DNA from: Rhodospirillum sp.
GTDB lineage: Bacteria; Pseudomonadota; Alphaproteobacteria; Dongiales; Dongiaceae
Assembly (NCBI GenBank): GCA_013822765.1
Contig: PNKY01000004.1
Location: 248,001-312,000, forward strand
Length of the DNA stretch: 64,000 bases
Direction of reading: 5' to 3'
The notes beneath the pieces were generated by a model. That model saw nothing but the letters and a program-made list of their open reading frames with translations. It did not search any database and was not told the origin of the DNA. The translations under genes were made by a program, and so were the position numbers. Shown here piece after piece: positions 18,225-27,298 of this stretch; the first letter of the stretch is position 1, and the number at the start of each line of letters is the position of its first letter.

Positions 18225-19379
18225 CTACTGGATGACGATGCGCGGTCCCTGGCGCTGCGCTGTGCCGGAGAGCTTGGCCCAGACCTTCTGCGCGATGTCA
18301 CGATAGGCGGCGGCGTGCGGCGACTTGGGGTCGCTGACCACGATCGGGTTGCCGCCGTCGGATGTCTCGCGGATCGCGATGTCGAGCGGGATCTCGCCAA
18401 GGAAATCGACGCCGAAGCGTTCGGCTTCGCGCCGGGCCCCGCCATGGGCGAAGATCTCGCTGCGATGGCCGCAGTTCGGGCAGGAGAAGTAGCTCATGTT
18501 CTCGATGATGCCGAGCACCGGCACATCGACCTTGCGAAACATGTTGAGGCCCTTCTTGGCGTCGAGCAGTGCGATGTCCTGCGGCGTCGAGACGATGACC
18601 GCGCCGGCCAGCGGCACGTTCTGCGACATGGTGAGCTGGGTGTCGCCGGTGCCGGGCGGCAGATCGCACACCAGCACGTCGAGCTCGCCCCAATTGACGT
18701 CGCGCAGCAGCTGGGTGATGGCGCTCATCACCATCGGGCCGCGCCAGATCATCGGCGTCTCTTCCTCGATCAGGAAGCCCATCGACATCACCTTGATCCC
18801 GTGATTGGCCATCGGCTCCATGATCTTGCCGTCCTTGCTGGTCGGCTTGCCCTTGATGCCCATCATGCGCGGCTGCGACGGGCCATAGACGTCGGCATCG
18901 AGCAGACCGACCGTGAGGCCGTTGGCATGGAGCGCGAGCGCCAGGTTGACGGCGGTGGTCGACTTGCCGACGCCGCCCTTGCCGCTGGCGACCGCGATGA
19001 TGTGCTTGATCCCTGGCAGCGACAGCCGGCCGCCGCCGGGCTGAGCACCCGGTTGGCCTCCGGGCTGTCCATGAGCGTGGCCGTGCGCGTGGGGTTTGGC
19101 CGGGCCGGTCGGGCGGGGCGCAGTCTGCGGCGCGGCGCGATGGGCGGTCAGCACCACGGTGGCGGTCAGCACCCCTGGCAGATCCATGATCGCCTTCTCG
19201 GCGGCCTTGCGAACCGGCTCCATCACCGTGGCCTGGGTAGGGTCGACCTCGATCGCGAAGCCGACATGGCCCTCGCGCAGCGTCAGGCCGCTCACCATGC
19301 CGGCGCCGACGAGGTCGCCACCCTGCGGCAACCGCACGGCGCGGAGGGCATCCAGGATCTGGGTTTCGGTGATGGCCAT
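18225..19379 (-). CDS. apbC: Mrp/NBP35-type Fe-S cluster carrier ATPase
   Basis: A 384-residue protein. Residues 1-82 are a MIP18/DUF59-like domain, then a His/Gly/Pro-rich linker (about 85-118), then the ParA-like ATPase with deviant Walker [12 protein letters not shown] at residues 131-141. The two cysteines that bind the bridging Fe-S cluster are in [16 protein letters not shown], and [19 protein letters not shown] is the switch region. ApbC/Mrp proteins assemble and deliver 4Fe-4S clusters in the cytosol. The linker, with histidines at about 98-104, could bind metal; this is inference. Confidence 0.93.
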   Translation of the reverse strand: MAITETQILDALRAVRLPQGGDLVGAGMVSGLTLREGHVGFAIEVDPTQATVMEPVRKAAEKAIMDLPGVLTATVVLTAHRAAPQTAPRPTGPAKPHAHGHAHGQPGGQPGAQPGGGRLSLPGIKHIIAVASGKGGVGKSTTAVNLALALHANGLTVGLLDADVYGPSQPRMMGIKGKPTSKDGKIMEPMANHGIKVMSMGFLIEEETPMIWRGPMVMSAITQLLRDVNWGELDVLVCDLPPGTGDTQLTMSQNVPLAGAVIVSTPQDIALLDAKKGLNMFRKVDVPVLGIIENMSYFSCPNCGHRSEIFAHGGARREAERFGVDFLGEIPLDIAIRETSDGGNPIVVSDPKSPHAAAYRDIAQKVWAKLSGTAQRQGPRIVIQ

Positions 19380-19625
19380 GCTTGAAACACCTTTGCCGGC
19401 GGACGATATGCGATAGACGGTTTCGGCGCGGACCCGCCGACGGGGGCATCCAATGGAAGGGTCCAGGAGGGTTTACCCACGTTGCGCGAGCGGCGCGCCC
19501 CTGTCATATAAGGCCGCGGGTCGGTCATGCAATTCATCAATTGCGGCCGGTCCGGAGGCTCCTGGCGGGAGCTGAGGTTTCCGCCGCAACAAACATAAAT
19601 TATCCGGGAATCGTCTGGAGTTAGC

Positions 19626-20840
19626 ATGTCTTGGAATAATCAGGGCGGCCCATGGGGCGGCGGCGGCAGCGGCGGTGGTCAGGGGGGCGGGCAGAGCCCG
19701 TGGTCGCGCGGCCCCGGTGGCGGCGGACAACCGCCCGATTTCGAGGAAATGCTGCGACGCGGCCAGGACCGCATGAAGAATCTGGTGCCGGGCGGCATGG
19801 GACCGGGCAAGGTCGGCGCCCTGATCGCAGGCGTCGCCATCCTGCTGTGGCTGGCGAGCGGCCTCTACCAGGTCCAGCCCGCCGAGCGCGGCGTCCCGCT
19901 GGTGTTCGGCAAGTTCGACGGCACCCTCACCGAGCCGGGCCTGCACTGGAACTGGCCGGCGCCGATCGGCAGCGTGCTGACCCCGAACGTCGCCGCGCAG
20001 AACACCGTCGAGATCGGGTTCCGCAGCGGCACCGCGAGTTCCACCAATTTCGACGACGAAAGCCTGATCCTGACCGGCGACGAGAACATCATCCAGGTCG
20101 AGGCGGTGGTGCAGTGGTTCATCGACGACGTCGAGAAATACCTGTTCGCAATCCGCGATCCGAACGAGGCGCTGGCGCCGGACTCGCTCAAGCAGGACAC
20201 GGTGAAGAATGCGGCCGAGGCCGCAATCCGCGAGATCGTCGGCCAGTCGCCGTTCGAGGTGGTGATCACCGGCGAAGGCCGCGAGGAAGTCGGCAAGAAG
20301 GCGCAGCAACTCGCGCAGCGCATCCTCGACAGCTACAACTCCGGCATCAAGATCGAGCGCCTGTCGCTGCAGCGCTCCTACGCGCCGCAGGACGTTGCGG
20401 AGGCTTTCCGTGACGTGGTGCGCGCCGGCGCCGACGCGCAGTCGACCGTGAACGAAGCCACCGCCTACAGTAATCAGGTGACGCAGCAGGCGCTCGGCCA
20501 AGCCAGCCAGATCAAGAACCAGGCGGAAGGCTATCGCTCCGAGAAGGTCGCGATCGCCTCCGGCGATGCTCAGCGCTTCACCCAGATCTACGAGCAGTAC
20601 AAGCAGAATCCCGGCGTCACATCGCGGCGGCTCTATCTCGAGACGCTGGAGCAGATCATGGGCAACATGAACAAGGTGCTGATCGACACCAGCCAGGGTG
20701 GAAGCGGCGCGGTGCCGTACCTGCCGCTCGACCAGCTGTTGCGCCAGCAGCCGGCCCCGACCCAGCCGCCAGCGGCCGCCACGCCGGTGCCATCCGCCAG
20801 CTCCGGCGCCACGACGACGAGCACAGGGAGCACCAACTGA
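19626..20840 (+). CDS. hflK: FtsH protease modulator HflK
   Basis: A 404-residue membrane protein with a Gly-rich cytosolic head (residues 5-40), one transmembrane segment (about 62-78) and the band-7/SPFH domain (GLYQVQPAERGVPLVFGKFD onward). The C-terminal tail is Pro/Ala/Thr-rich. HflK and HflC form a large periplasmic cage around the FtsH protease and moderate its action on membrane proteins. The stop codon overlaps the hflC start (TGATG), so the two are translationally coupled. Confidence 0.93.
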   Translation: MSWNNQGGPWGGGGSGGGQGGGQSPWSRGPGGGGQPPDFEEMLRRGQDRMKNLVPGGMGPGKVGALIAGVAILLWLASGLYQVQPAERGVPLVFGKFDGTLTEPGLHWNWPAPIGSVLTPNVAAQNTVEIGFRSGTASSTNFDDESLILTGDENIIQVEAVVQWFIDDVEKYLFAIRDPNEALAPDSLKQDTVKNAAEAAIREIVGQSPFEVVITGEGREEVGKKAQQLAQRILDSYNSGIKIERLSLQRSYAPQDVAEAFRDVVRAGADAQSTVNEATAYSNQVTQQALGQASQIKNQAEGYRSEKVAIASGDAQRFTQIYEQYKQNPGVTSRRLYLETLEQIMGNMNKVLIDTSQGGSGAVPYLPLDQLLRQQPAPTQPPAAATPVPSASSGATTTSTGSTN

Positions 20841-21727
20841 TGAACCCGCGTATCACGGCGTCGATCGTCGTCGTCGTCCTGCTGCTGATCGTCGCTTATT
20901 CCGCGACCTTCTTCGTCCACCAATCGCAGAACGCGGTGGTGGTGCGGTTTGGCAAGTTGGTCGACACGGTCGAGAACGATCCCGGCCTGCATTGGCGAAT
21001 CCCGTTCGTCGACCACGTCACCTACGTCGATCGCCGCGTCATCAACATCGACGCGCCGTCGTTCGAGCTGTTGACCAGCGATCAGAAGTTCCTGGTGGTG
21101 TCGGCCTATGTCCGGTACCAGATCACCGATGCCAGCAAGTTCTATCGCGTCGCGCGCGAGGAGCTGACGGCCGAGCGGCGGCTGGTAGTGGCGCTCAACG
21201 AGACTTTGCGCGACCAGATCGGCTCGGCGCCGCTGCGGGACATCCTGTCGGACAAGCGCGCCAATATCATGGCCAACGTCACCAAGGTGCTGGAGCCGGC
21301 GGGCGACGTGTTCGGCATCAAGGTGGTCGACGTGCGCTTCAAGCGCGTCGACTTCCCGCAGCAGAACAGCGAAGCGGTCTACAACCGCATGCGCACCCAG
21401 CGCGCCCAGGAAGCGACCCGAATCCGCGAGGGGGGCAAGGCCAGGGGACAGGAGATCCGCGCCCAGGCCGACCGCGATCGCACGGTCCTGCTGGCCAACA
21501 CCCAGAGGGATGCGCAGATCCTGCGCGGCGCGGGCGATGCCGAGGCCACCAAGATCTACAACGAGGCGTTCTCGCGGGATCCCGAGTTCTTCGATCTCTA
21601 CCGCTCGCTGCAGGCCATGCGCACGGGCCTGACCGGCAACAACACGACCTTTGTCGGCTCGCCGACCGGCGATTTCTTCCGGTATTTCGAGCAGAACCAG
21701 GGCGCCCCGAAAAAGCCCCAACAATAG
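20840..21727 (+). CDS. hflC: FtsH protease modulator HflC
   Basis: A 295-residue partner of HflK: an N-terminal signal anchor (residues 5-24), then the SPFH domain (SQNAVVVRFGKLVDTVENDP, GLHWRIPFVDHVTYVDRRV). A helical region follows with RIREGGKARGQEIRAQADRD and AEATKIYNEAFSRDPEFFDLY, a typical HflC signature. It sits in one operon with hflK and upstream of degP, the usual alphaproteobacterial order. Confidence 0.94.
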   Translation: MNPRITASIVVVVLLLIVAYSATFFVHQSQNAVVVRFGKLVDTVENDPGLHWRIPFVDHVTYVDRRVINIDAPSFELLTSDQKFLVVSAYVRYQITDASKFYRVAREELTAERRLVVALNETLRDQIGSAPLRDILSDKRANIMANVTKVLEPAGDVFGIKVVDVRFKRVDFPQQNSEAVYNRMRTQRAQEATRIREGGKARGQEIRAQADRDRTVLLANTQRDAQILRGAGDAEATKIYNEAFSRDPEFFDLYRSLQAMRTGLTGNNTTFVGSPTGDFFRYFEQNQGAPKKPQQ

Positions 21728-21852
21728 GGGCTATGACGGGTTTGTGATCCGAAAGATCGGTCGATTGGCCCGCGCTTGAGGATTATGATGGGGGATTGTG
21801 GCGCCGCAGCCGGTGGCCGGCGCGGTGTGATCGAATATGCGCGGAGGACGCT

Positions 21853-23355
21853 TTGAACGCTAATACCCATCGCAACAAGAGCCGCGCCATTGCGCTGGCG
21901 GCGACCGCAGACGCAACGGCACGCGTGCGCTTTGCGCTGAAGCTCGCGATCGCCTCAGCGCTGACCATCATGGCGCTGCTGTGGGCGCAGCAGGCGTTCG
22001 CGCGCTCGGCGCCGGAGAGCTTCGCTGATCTCGCGGCCCAGGCGCTGCCGGCCGTGGTCAACGTCTCCAGCACCCAGAAGGTGCCGCAGGACCAGCAGAT
22101 GCAGGACCTCGACGAGATGTTCCGCGACTTCCTGGATCGGCGCGAAGGCCAGCCGCCCGAGCAGCAGCGGCCGCGCGGCGGCACCTCGCTCGGCTCGGGG
22201 TTCATCATCGATCCGGCCGGCTACATCGTCACCAACAACCACGTGATCGAAGATGCCGCCGAGATCATGGTGCTGACCCATGACAACGAGGAGCTGAAAG
22301 CCACCATCGTCGGGCGCGACGAGAAGACCGACCTCGCTCTGCTCAAGGTCGAATCCAAGAAGCCGCTGCCCTATGTGAACTGGGGCGATTCCGAGGCGCT
22401 GCGCATCGGCGACTGGGTGATGGCGATCGGCAATCCGTTCGGCCTCGGTGGATCGGTGACCGCGGGCATCGTCTCGGCCCGCCAGCGTGACATCAACTCC
22501 GGGCCGTACGACGACTACATCCAGACCGACGCCTCGATCAACCGCGGCAACTCCGGCGGCCCGATGTTCAACATGGACGGCGAAGTGGTCGGCATCAACA
22601 CCGCGATCTTCTCGCCGTCAGGCGGCTCGGTCGGCATCGGCTTCGCGATCCCGGCCAATCTCGCCAAGCCGATCATCGCGCAGATCAAGGAGTTCGGTAA
22701 GCCGAGGCGCGGCTGGCTCGGCGTGCGCATCCAGACCGTGAGCCCTGAGCTGGCCGAAGGCCTGCGCCTGAAGGAGCCGAAAGGCGCCCTGGTCGCCAGC
22801 GTCACCAAGGACGGCCCGGCCGACAAGGCCGGCATCAAGCAGGGCGACGTGGTGCTGAAGTTCGACGGCAAGGAGATCACCCAGATGCGCGGCCTGCCGC
22901 GTATCGTCGCCGAGACCGAGACCGGCAAGTCCGCCGATGTCGTGATCTGGCGTCAGGGCAAGGAAGTGACGCTGAAGGTCGCGGTCGGCGAGCTCACCGA
23001 GGAAGCCGAGCAGAAGACCTTGGCCAGCATCGAGGCGCCGGCGAGCGCAATCGCGACCATCGACTCGCTCGGCCTGAAGCTCTCCGCCATGAGCGACGAA
23101 CTGCGCAAGAAGCACCAGATCCCCGACGATGCCGAGGGCGTCGTGGTGGTGGAGGTGGCGCAGACCGGGCCGGCGGCGGAAAAGGACATGCGCCCTGGCG
23201 ACGTGATCGCTGAGGTAGACCAGAAGGCCGTCACCTCCCCCGAGGAAGTGGCGCAGCGCGTGAAGGCGGCGCAGGACAACGGCTACCGGGTGGTCACGCT
23301 GCTGGTCAACCGCGCCGGCGAGTTCCAGTGGATCGCGCTGAAGATCACCAAGTAA
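21853..23355 (+). CDS. degP: Periplasmic serine protease Do/MucD type
   Basis: From the TTG at 21853, which has GGAGG 5-10 bases upstream, the protein has 500 residues. Residues 27-50 are a signal peptide ending AQQAFA. The trypsin-like domain has the catalytic triad H130 (TNNHV), D160 (KTDLAL) and S234 (RGNSGGP). Two PDZ domains follow (about 265-365 and 400-495). DegP/MucD enzymes degrade or chaperone misfolded envelope proteins. The frame is open back to 21796 but that segment lacks a ribosome-binding site. It follows hflKC, giving an envelope quality-control cluster. Confidence 0.93.
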   Translation: MNANTHRNKSRAIALAATADATARVRFALKLAIASALTIMALLWAQQAFARSAPESFADLAAQALPAVVNVSSTQKVPQDQQMQDLDEMFRDFLDRREGQPPEQQRPRGGTSLGSGFIIDPAGYIVTNNHVIEDAAEIMVLTHDNEELKATIVGRDEKTDLALLKVESKKPLPYVNWGDSEALRIGDWVMAIGNPFGLGGSVTAGIVSARQRDINSGPYDDYIQTDASINRGNSGGPMFNMDGEVVGINTAIFSPSGGSVGIGFAIPANLAKPIIAQIKEFGKPRRGWLGVRIQTVSPELAEGLRLKEPKGALVASVTKDGPADKAGIKQGDVVLKFDGKEITQMRGLPRIVAETETGKSADVVIWRQGKEVTLKVAVGELTEEAEQKTLASIEAPASAIATIDSLGLKLSAMSDELRKKHQIPDDAEGVVVVEVAQTGPAAEKDMRPGDVIAEVDQKAVTSPEEVAQRVKAAQDNGYRVVTLLVNRAGEFQWIALKITK

Positions 23356-23388
23356 CGGTTTGGATCGGGCTGTTTTGCCTCTGTCCAG

Positions 23389-25296
23389 TTAGAATGCGTA
23401 GCCCCTCAGGACGGCCCGGCCCTTCGCCTCGGTGAAGAGCCGGTCGTCGCCCAGGTATCGCGAAGCGAACGCCTGTTCCGCGGGCCGTTCGCAGTCGTGG
23501 ACAAAGACGCGTCCACCGGGGGCAACGAGCTGTGCTGCAGCGTAGATGCTTTTCATCCGCCCGGGTTGGCTGTCGTCATAGCCAGCTGGTCCGTCCACGA
23601 AAATGACGTCCCAGCGGCGGGATCCGATTTCCACCGGCAAATCCATGGCAAGCTGGGATGGCCTGTCCAGCAAGGACCGCCATTCGGGCAGCCGGGTATC
23701 GTAGCGCACAGAATGGACAGTCGCGGTCGCGAGGCCGCCACGGGCGGTGGCCGCCCAGCTTGGATTGTCCTCGAGAAATGCGGTCGTGCCGCCACGATTG
23801 GCCTTTTCCCAGAAATGCGAATCGTTGCCGCATCCGAACACCAGCAAGGAGCAGCCGGGCCTCTGCCTGATCGCGGCCACGATCGGATGGAGTTCTTCCG
23901 CCTCGAGCTGGACGCCGGTCAGCGCATCGAGGCCGAGTCCGAGTTCCTCCGCAAGCTCAGCGCGCAGGCCGGCTGCGAACTCGTCAAGATGTGACGCGAA
24001 CAGGTGCCACGGGACACCGCTGATAGCGCCGAAAGGCCAAACGCAGTCGCTGTGGCGGCGTTCTCCGCCGAGCTCTTCGATCAGATCGTCGATCAGGGCG
24101 AGAAAGCGCTCGCGCTCCGGCTGGATCTTGGCGAGCGTCTGCGCCCTGACAAACTCGCGCGGAATATTTCGCGCACGAAGGGCGCCAACGGCCTCACGTA
24201 CGGCCATGGGATCGGGTTCGCAAACGATGCAGAATTCGGGATCGAAGAAGACGTCGCGACCGCCCTTGGAAGGCGTGCTGACCACCGGGAGACCTGCGAG
24301 AAGATACTCCATCGAGGCGTAGCTGGAACCCTCAACCGCGGAGAGAATGAGTCCGACGGCGGCGCGGCCAAGCGCGGCGTTGACGTCCTGGTGCGACATG
24401 CTCGCCGGCAGGCCGTCCACCAACTCATTCAGCAGCCTGTGGCCAGGGGTCCGTGCCAGCGCTGCCGGATACAACTCGCGGAACTGTGCCTGCCGCCGAT
24501 CCTTTGTCTCGACATAAGTCAGATAGCCGACCCGCGGGATCGACGCGGCGAGTTCATGTCGCTTCTCCGGGACGAAGCGCGCATTGTAGACCGCATCGAA
24601 CTCGACTTCGACATCTGGCAGCGGCCGGAAAATCCGGTCGGAGACCATGAAGTTCTTGTTGAGGAACGCGGCAGGCAGGCCAAGCGCCTTCAGCAATTCC
24701 GCTTCGCTGCGTGTGTTGCAGATGAAGCGGAATCGGTGATTCGGGTAGCACTTGGAATGATCGGAAAATTTCCGCTTGATCGCTTCCGGAAATCCGGGTC
24801 GCTCAATTGACCAGGTGGGAAAAACCACGAACCCGGCCGTCACGTTTCCATAGCGTTGCGCGAACGCGTTCGCAATCCCCAGGTATTCCTGGTCTGGGAT
24901 CCCCGAGAGGAAAATGGGCGGTGCTGACGACAGCAGCCGCGCCGGCCCGATCTCCATCGGGACATGAGCCATTGGCGCAACTCGCGGCGGTCGTCGCCGT
25001 CGCCCGGGCTTGCCGACTTGCCGCTTCTTGGGTGCCGCGGCGGATCGGAGCAAGCGCTTCAAACGCTTCCTGATTGCCTGGGGTATGAGTGTCCTTAGCC
25101 GCAAAAACGGGACGTCCTGGTATGGTTTCGACAATTGGATGGCAGCGCCGTCGGAGACCACCATTACCAAAAAGCGCCCGACACCGCACCTGAAGCGTCC
25201 AGCTGTTGCTACGACTTCAATTGTGCTGTGGGGGCAATCGGAAGTTTCGGCTGCCGGTGGTGGTCCCATTTCAGGGTTCAGCACTATTTGCTTCAC
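23389..25296 (-). CDS. Glycosyltransferase fused to a GXM/DUF579-like methyltransferase domain
   Basis: A 635-residue protein. After a basic, poorly conserved N-terminus, residues about 120-430 resemble a GT-B glycosyltransferase, with the group 1 C-terminal signature SAVEGSSYASMEYLLAGLPV then STPSKGGRDVFFD. Residues about 480-635 match the plant glucuronoxylan methyltransferase family (GXM/IRX15, DUF579): LLVFGCGNDSHFWEKANRGG, TAFLEDNPSW, RYDTRLPEW, WDVIFVDGPAGYDDSQPGRM and VFVHDCERPAEQAFASRYL. In GXM enzymes this domain O-methylates glucuronic acid; here I infer sugar transfer coupled to sugar methylation. The start (GTG at 25296) is uncertain; later ATGs are possible because the first 100 residues carry no domain. 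GC content is a little below its neighbours. Confidence 0.72.
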   Translation of the reverse strand: MKQIVLNPEMGPPPAAETSDCPHSTIEVVATAGRFRCGVGRFLVMVVSDGAAIQLSKPYQDVPFLRLRTLIPQAIRKRLKRLLRSAAAPKKRQVGKPGRRRRPPRVAPMAHVPMEIGPARLLSSAPPIFLSGIPDQEYLGIANAFAQRYGNVTAGFVVFPTWSIERPGFPEAIKRKFSDHSKCYPNHRFRFICNTRSEAELLKALGLPAAFLNKNFMVSDRIFRPLPDVEVEFDAVYNARFVPEKRHELAASIPRVGYLTYVETKDRRQAQFRELYPAALARTPGHRLLNELVDGLPASMSHQDVNAALGRAAVGLILSAVEGSSYASMEYLLAGLPVVSTPSKGGRDVFFDPEFCIVCEPDPMAVREAVGALRARNIPREFVRAQTLAKIQPERERFLALIDDLIEELGGERRHSDCVWPFGAISGVPWHLFASHLDEFAAGLRAELAEELGLGLDALTGVQLEAEELHPIVAAIRQRPGCSLLVFGCGNDSHFWEKANRGGTTAFLEDNPSWAATARGGLATATVHSVRYDTRLPEWRSLLDRPSQLAMDLPVEIGSRRWDVIFVDGPAGYDDSQPGRMKSIYAAAQLVAPGGRVFVHDCERPAEQAFASRYLGDDRLFTEAKGRAVLRGYAF

Positions 25297-25303
25297 GCAG
25301 GGT

Positions 25304-26203
25304 TCAGTCTTCTCCCGCGAACTCGCTGCGCTTGTAGCCTTGCAGGTAGAGCAGTCCCGTCGGGCCGGCGTGATCCAGCCAGACCGGGATCGCCTGCTTG
25401 ACCTTGGGCTTGCCGCAGAAGGCGATGCCGAGGCCAGCCTGCTGCAGCATCGGGATGTCGTTGGAGCCGTCGCCGATCGCCAGCGTCCCCGGCAACGCGA
25501 CGCCGCGCTCCTTGGTCAGGCGCTGCAGCGCCGCGACCTTGCCGGCCGGGTCGACGATCGGCGGCGGAACGCGGCCGGTGAGCTTGCCGTCGACGATCTC
25601 CAGGTCGTTGGCGATGTCGCAGTGGAAGCCGATGAGATCGCGCACGCGGCTGGTGAAATAAGTGAAGCCGCCCGACACCAGCGCGGTGTAGGCGCCGTGG
25701 GCGCGCATGGTGGCGATCGCGACCGCCATGCCGGGAGTCGGCTGGACCGTGCTCCAGGTCTTGGCGAGCGCATCCTCGGATAGGCCGCGCATCAGCGCCA
25801 TGCGTGCCACCAAAGTCTCCGTGAAGCTCATCAATCCGTTCACCGACTGCCGGGTCAGGTTGTCGATCTCCGCCTTGTGCGGCGTGTAGGTCGACAGCTC
25901 GTCCAGCGTCTCGCCGATGATGGCGGTGGCGTCCATGTCGGACAGCAGCAACTTCTTGCGGCGGCCCTCGGCGCGCAGCACGTTGGCGTCGACCGGCACA
26001 TCCACCAGGCGCCGGCGCAGTTCTTCCAACACGGCTATATCGTCGCCGTCGAACGCGATCTCCGCCGCGCGCTCGGGGTCAAGCCACACAAGCGGCCGGG
26101 CGCGCGCACCGGCGGCGTTGAGGCCGTGATTGACCCGCTCGAGCAGGGCCGGTGTAAGCTCCGCCGTGTCGGGAGCGCAAATGAGCGATAAGACGAAGGT
26201 CAT
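25304..26203 (-). CDS. serB: Phosphoserine phosphatase
   Basis: A 299-residue SerB, the last step of serine synthesis. An N-terminal ACT-like regulatory region (residues 1-80) precedes the HAD hydrolase core. Motif I is SDMDATAIIGET (residues 88-99, nucleophile Asp89), motif II is LVSGGFTYF and motif III/IV is AIGDGSNDIPMLQQAGLGIAF. The frame extends to 26344 but the ATG at 26203 gives the standard N-terminus. Its start overlaps the divergent miaA start. Confidence 0.93.
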   Translation of the reverse strand: MTFVLSLICAPDTAELTPALLERVNHGLNAAGARARPLVWLDPERAAEIAFDGDDIAVLEELRRRLVDVPVDANVLRAEGRRKKLLLSDMDATAIIGETLDELSTYTPHKAEIDNLTRQSVNGLMSFTETLVARMALMRGLSEDALAKTWSTVQPTPGMAVAIATMRAHGAYTALVSGGFTYFTSRVRDLIGFHCDIANDLEIVDGKLTGRVPPPIVDPAGKVAALQRLTKERGVALPGTLAIGDGSNDIPMLQQAGLGIAFCGKPKVKQAIPVWLDHAGPTGLLYLQGYKRSEFAGED

Positions 26204-27212
26204 GGCGAGCGGGGATATAAGCGAGGCAGGGCAGGGGCACAAGCCGGTGCTGGTCATCGCAGGCCCGACTGCCAGCGGCAAGTCCGCGCTGGCGGCGCGG
26301 CTGGCGCGCGAATTCGGCGGCATCGTCATCAACGCCGATGCCATGCAGGTCTATCGCGAGCTGCCGATCCTGACCGCACAGCCGGGCGAAGCGGCTAAGG
26401 CAGCGGCGCCGCATCGGCTCTATGGGTTCCTGGCGCTGGACGATGTGTGCTCGGCCGAGCGCTGGGCCGCGCTCGCGCGCCAGGAGATCGACGCCGCGCA
26501 CGAGGCCGGCAAGCTGCCGATCCTGTGCGGCGGCACGGGACTCTATCTGCGGGCGCTGATGCACGGCTTCTCGCCGATCCCCGACGTGCCCGCCGATGTG
26601 CGACAGGCGGCGCGCGGTCTGTTGGATCAGATCGGATCGGCGGCGTTGCGCGAGCGGCTGGCGGCGGGTGATCCGGCGAGCGCGGCGCGCCTGCATGCCA
26701 ACGACCGCCAGCGCATCGCGCGCGCCTGGGAGGTGCTGCAGGCGACCAGACGGCCGATCTCCGAATGGCAGCAGCTGCCGCCGGTGGCGCCGGGCAATCT
26801 CAGCTTCCTCACCTTTGTGCTGCTTCCGGAGCGGACGGCGCTCTACCAGGCGTGCGATCGGCGGTTCCTGACGATGGTGGCCGCGGGCGCGCTCCAGGAG
26901 GTGCAGCAGGCGCTGGCGGGCTATCCGGACCTCTACCGCCCCGATCTGACGCCGCCCGAGGGCGGCGCCAAGGCGCTCGGGTTCTGGGGGTTGGCGCGGC
27001 ATGCCTGGGGGGGCTCGGCGGTGTCGGAGGAGACTGTTGCTGCGGCGCAGCAGCAGACCCGGAACTATGCCAAGCGGCAGGGAACCTGGTTCCGCAATCA
27101 GATGCCAAATGAGAATTTTATAACGCCAGAGCCCACCGATATGCAATTTTCAGAAAGTTCCCATGCAGGAATCAGCCAGAAAATTCGCAATTTCCTGTTG
27201 ACCGAGGGGTGA
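26181..27212 (+). CDS. miaA: tRNA dimethylallyltransferase
   Basis: A 343-residue MiaA that prenylates adenosine 37 of tRNAs reading UNN codons. The P-loop GPTASGKSALAARLAREFGG, the substrate-recognition INADAMQVYRELPILTAQP, LCGGTGLYLRAL and the C-terminal RNYAKRQGTWFRNQ are all diagnostic. The ATG at 26181 is the first in-frame methionine in good context; an alternative ATG at 26202 shares the CATG with the serB start on the other strand. Either way the two genes overlap or abut head to head. Confidence 0.94.
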   Translation: MSDKTKVMASGDISEAGQGHKPVLVIAGPTASGKSALAARLAREFGGIVINADAMQVYRELPILTAQPGEAAKAAAPHRLYGFLALDDVCSAERWAALARQEIDAAHEAGKLPILCGGTGLYLRALMHGFSPIPDVPADVRQAARGLLDQIGSAALRERLAAGDPASAARLHANDRQRIARAWEVLQATRRPISEWQQLPPVAPGNLSFLTFVLLPERTALYQACDRRFLTMVAAGALQEVQQALAGYPDLYRPDLTPPEGGAKALGFWGLARHAWGGSAVSEETVAAAQQQTRNYAKRQGTWFRNQMPNENFITPEPTDMQFSESSHAGISQKIRNFLLTEG

Positions 27213-27298
27213 CCAGCCACTAGGTTCCGCCGGCCCGTGGCGGAAAACGCCCGGAAACGGCTATTTTTGCTTCGTTGAGCGCGGGAAGGAGCGCTTTC

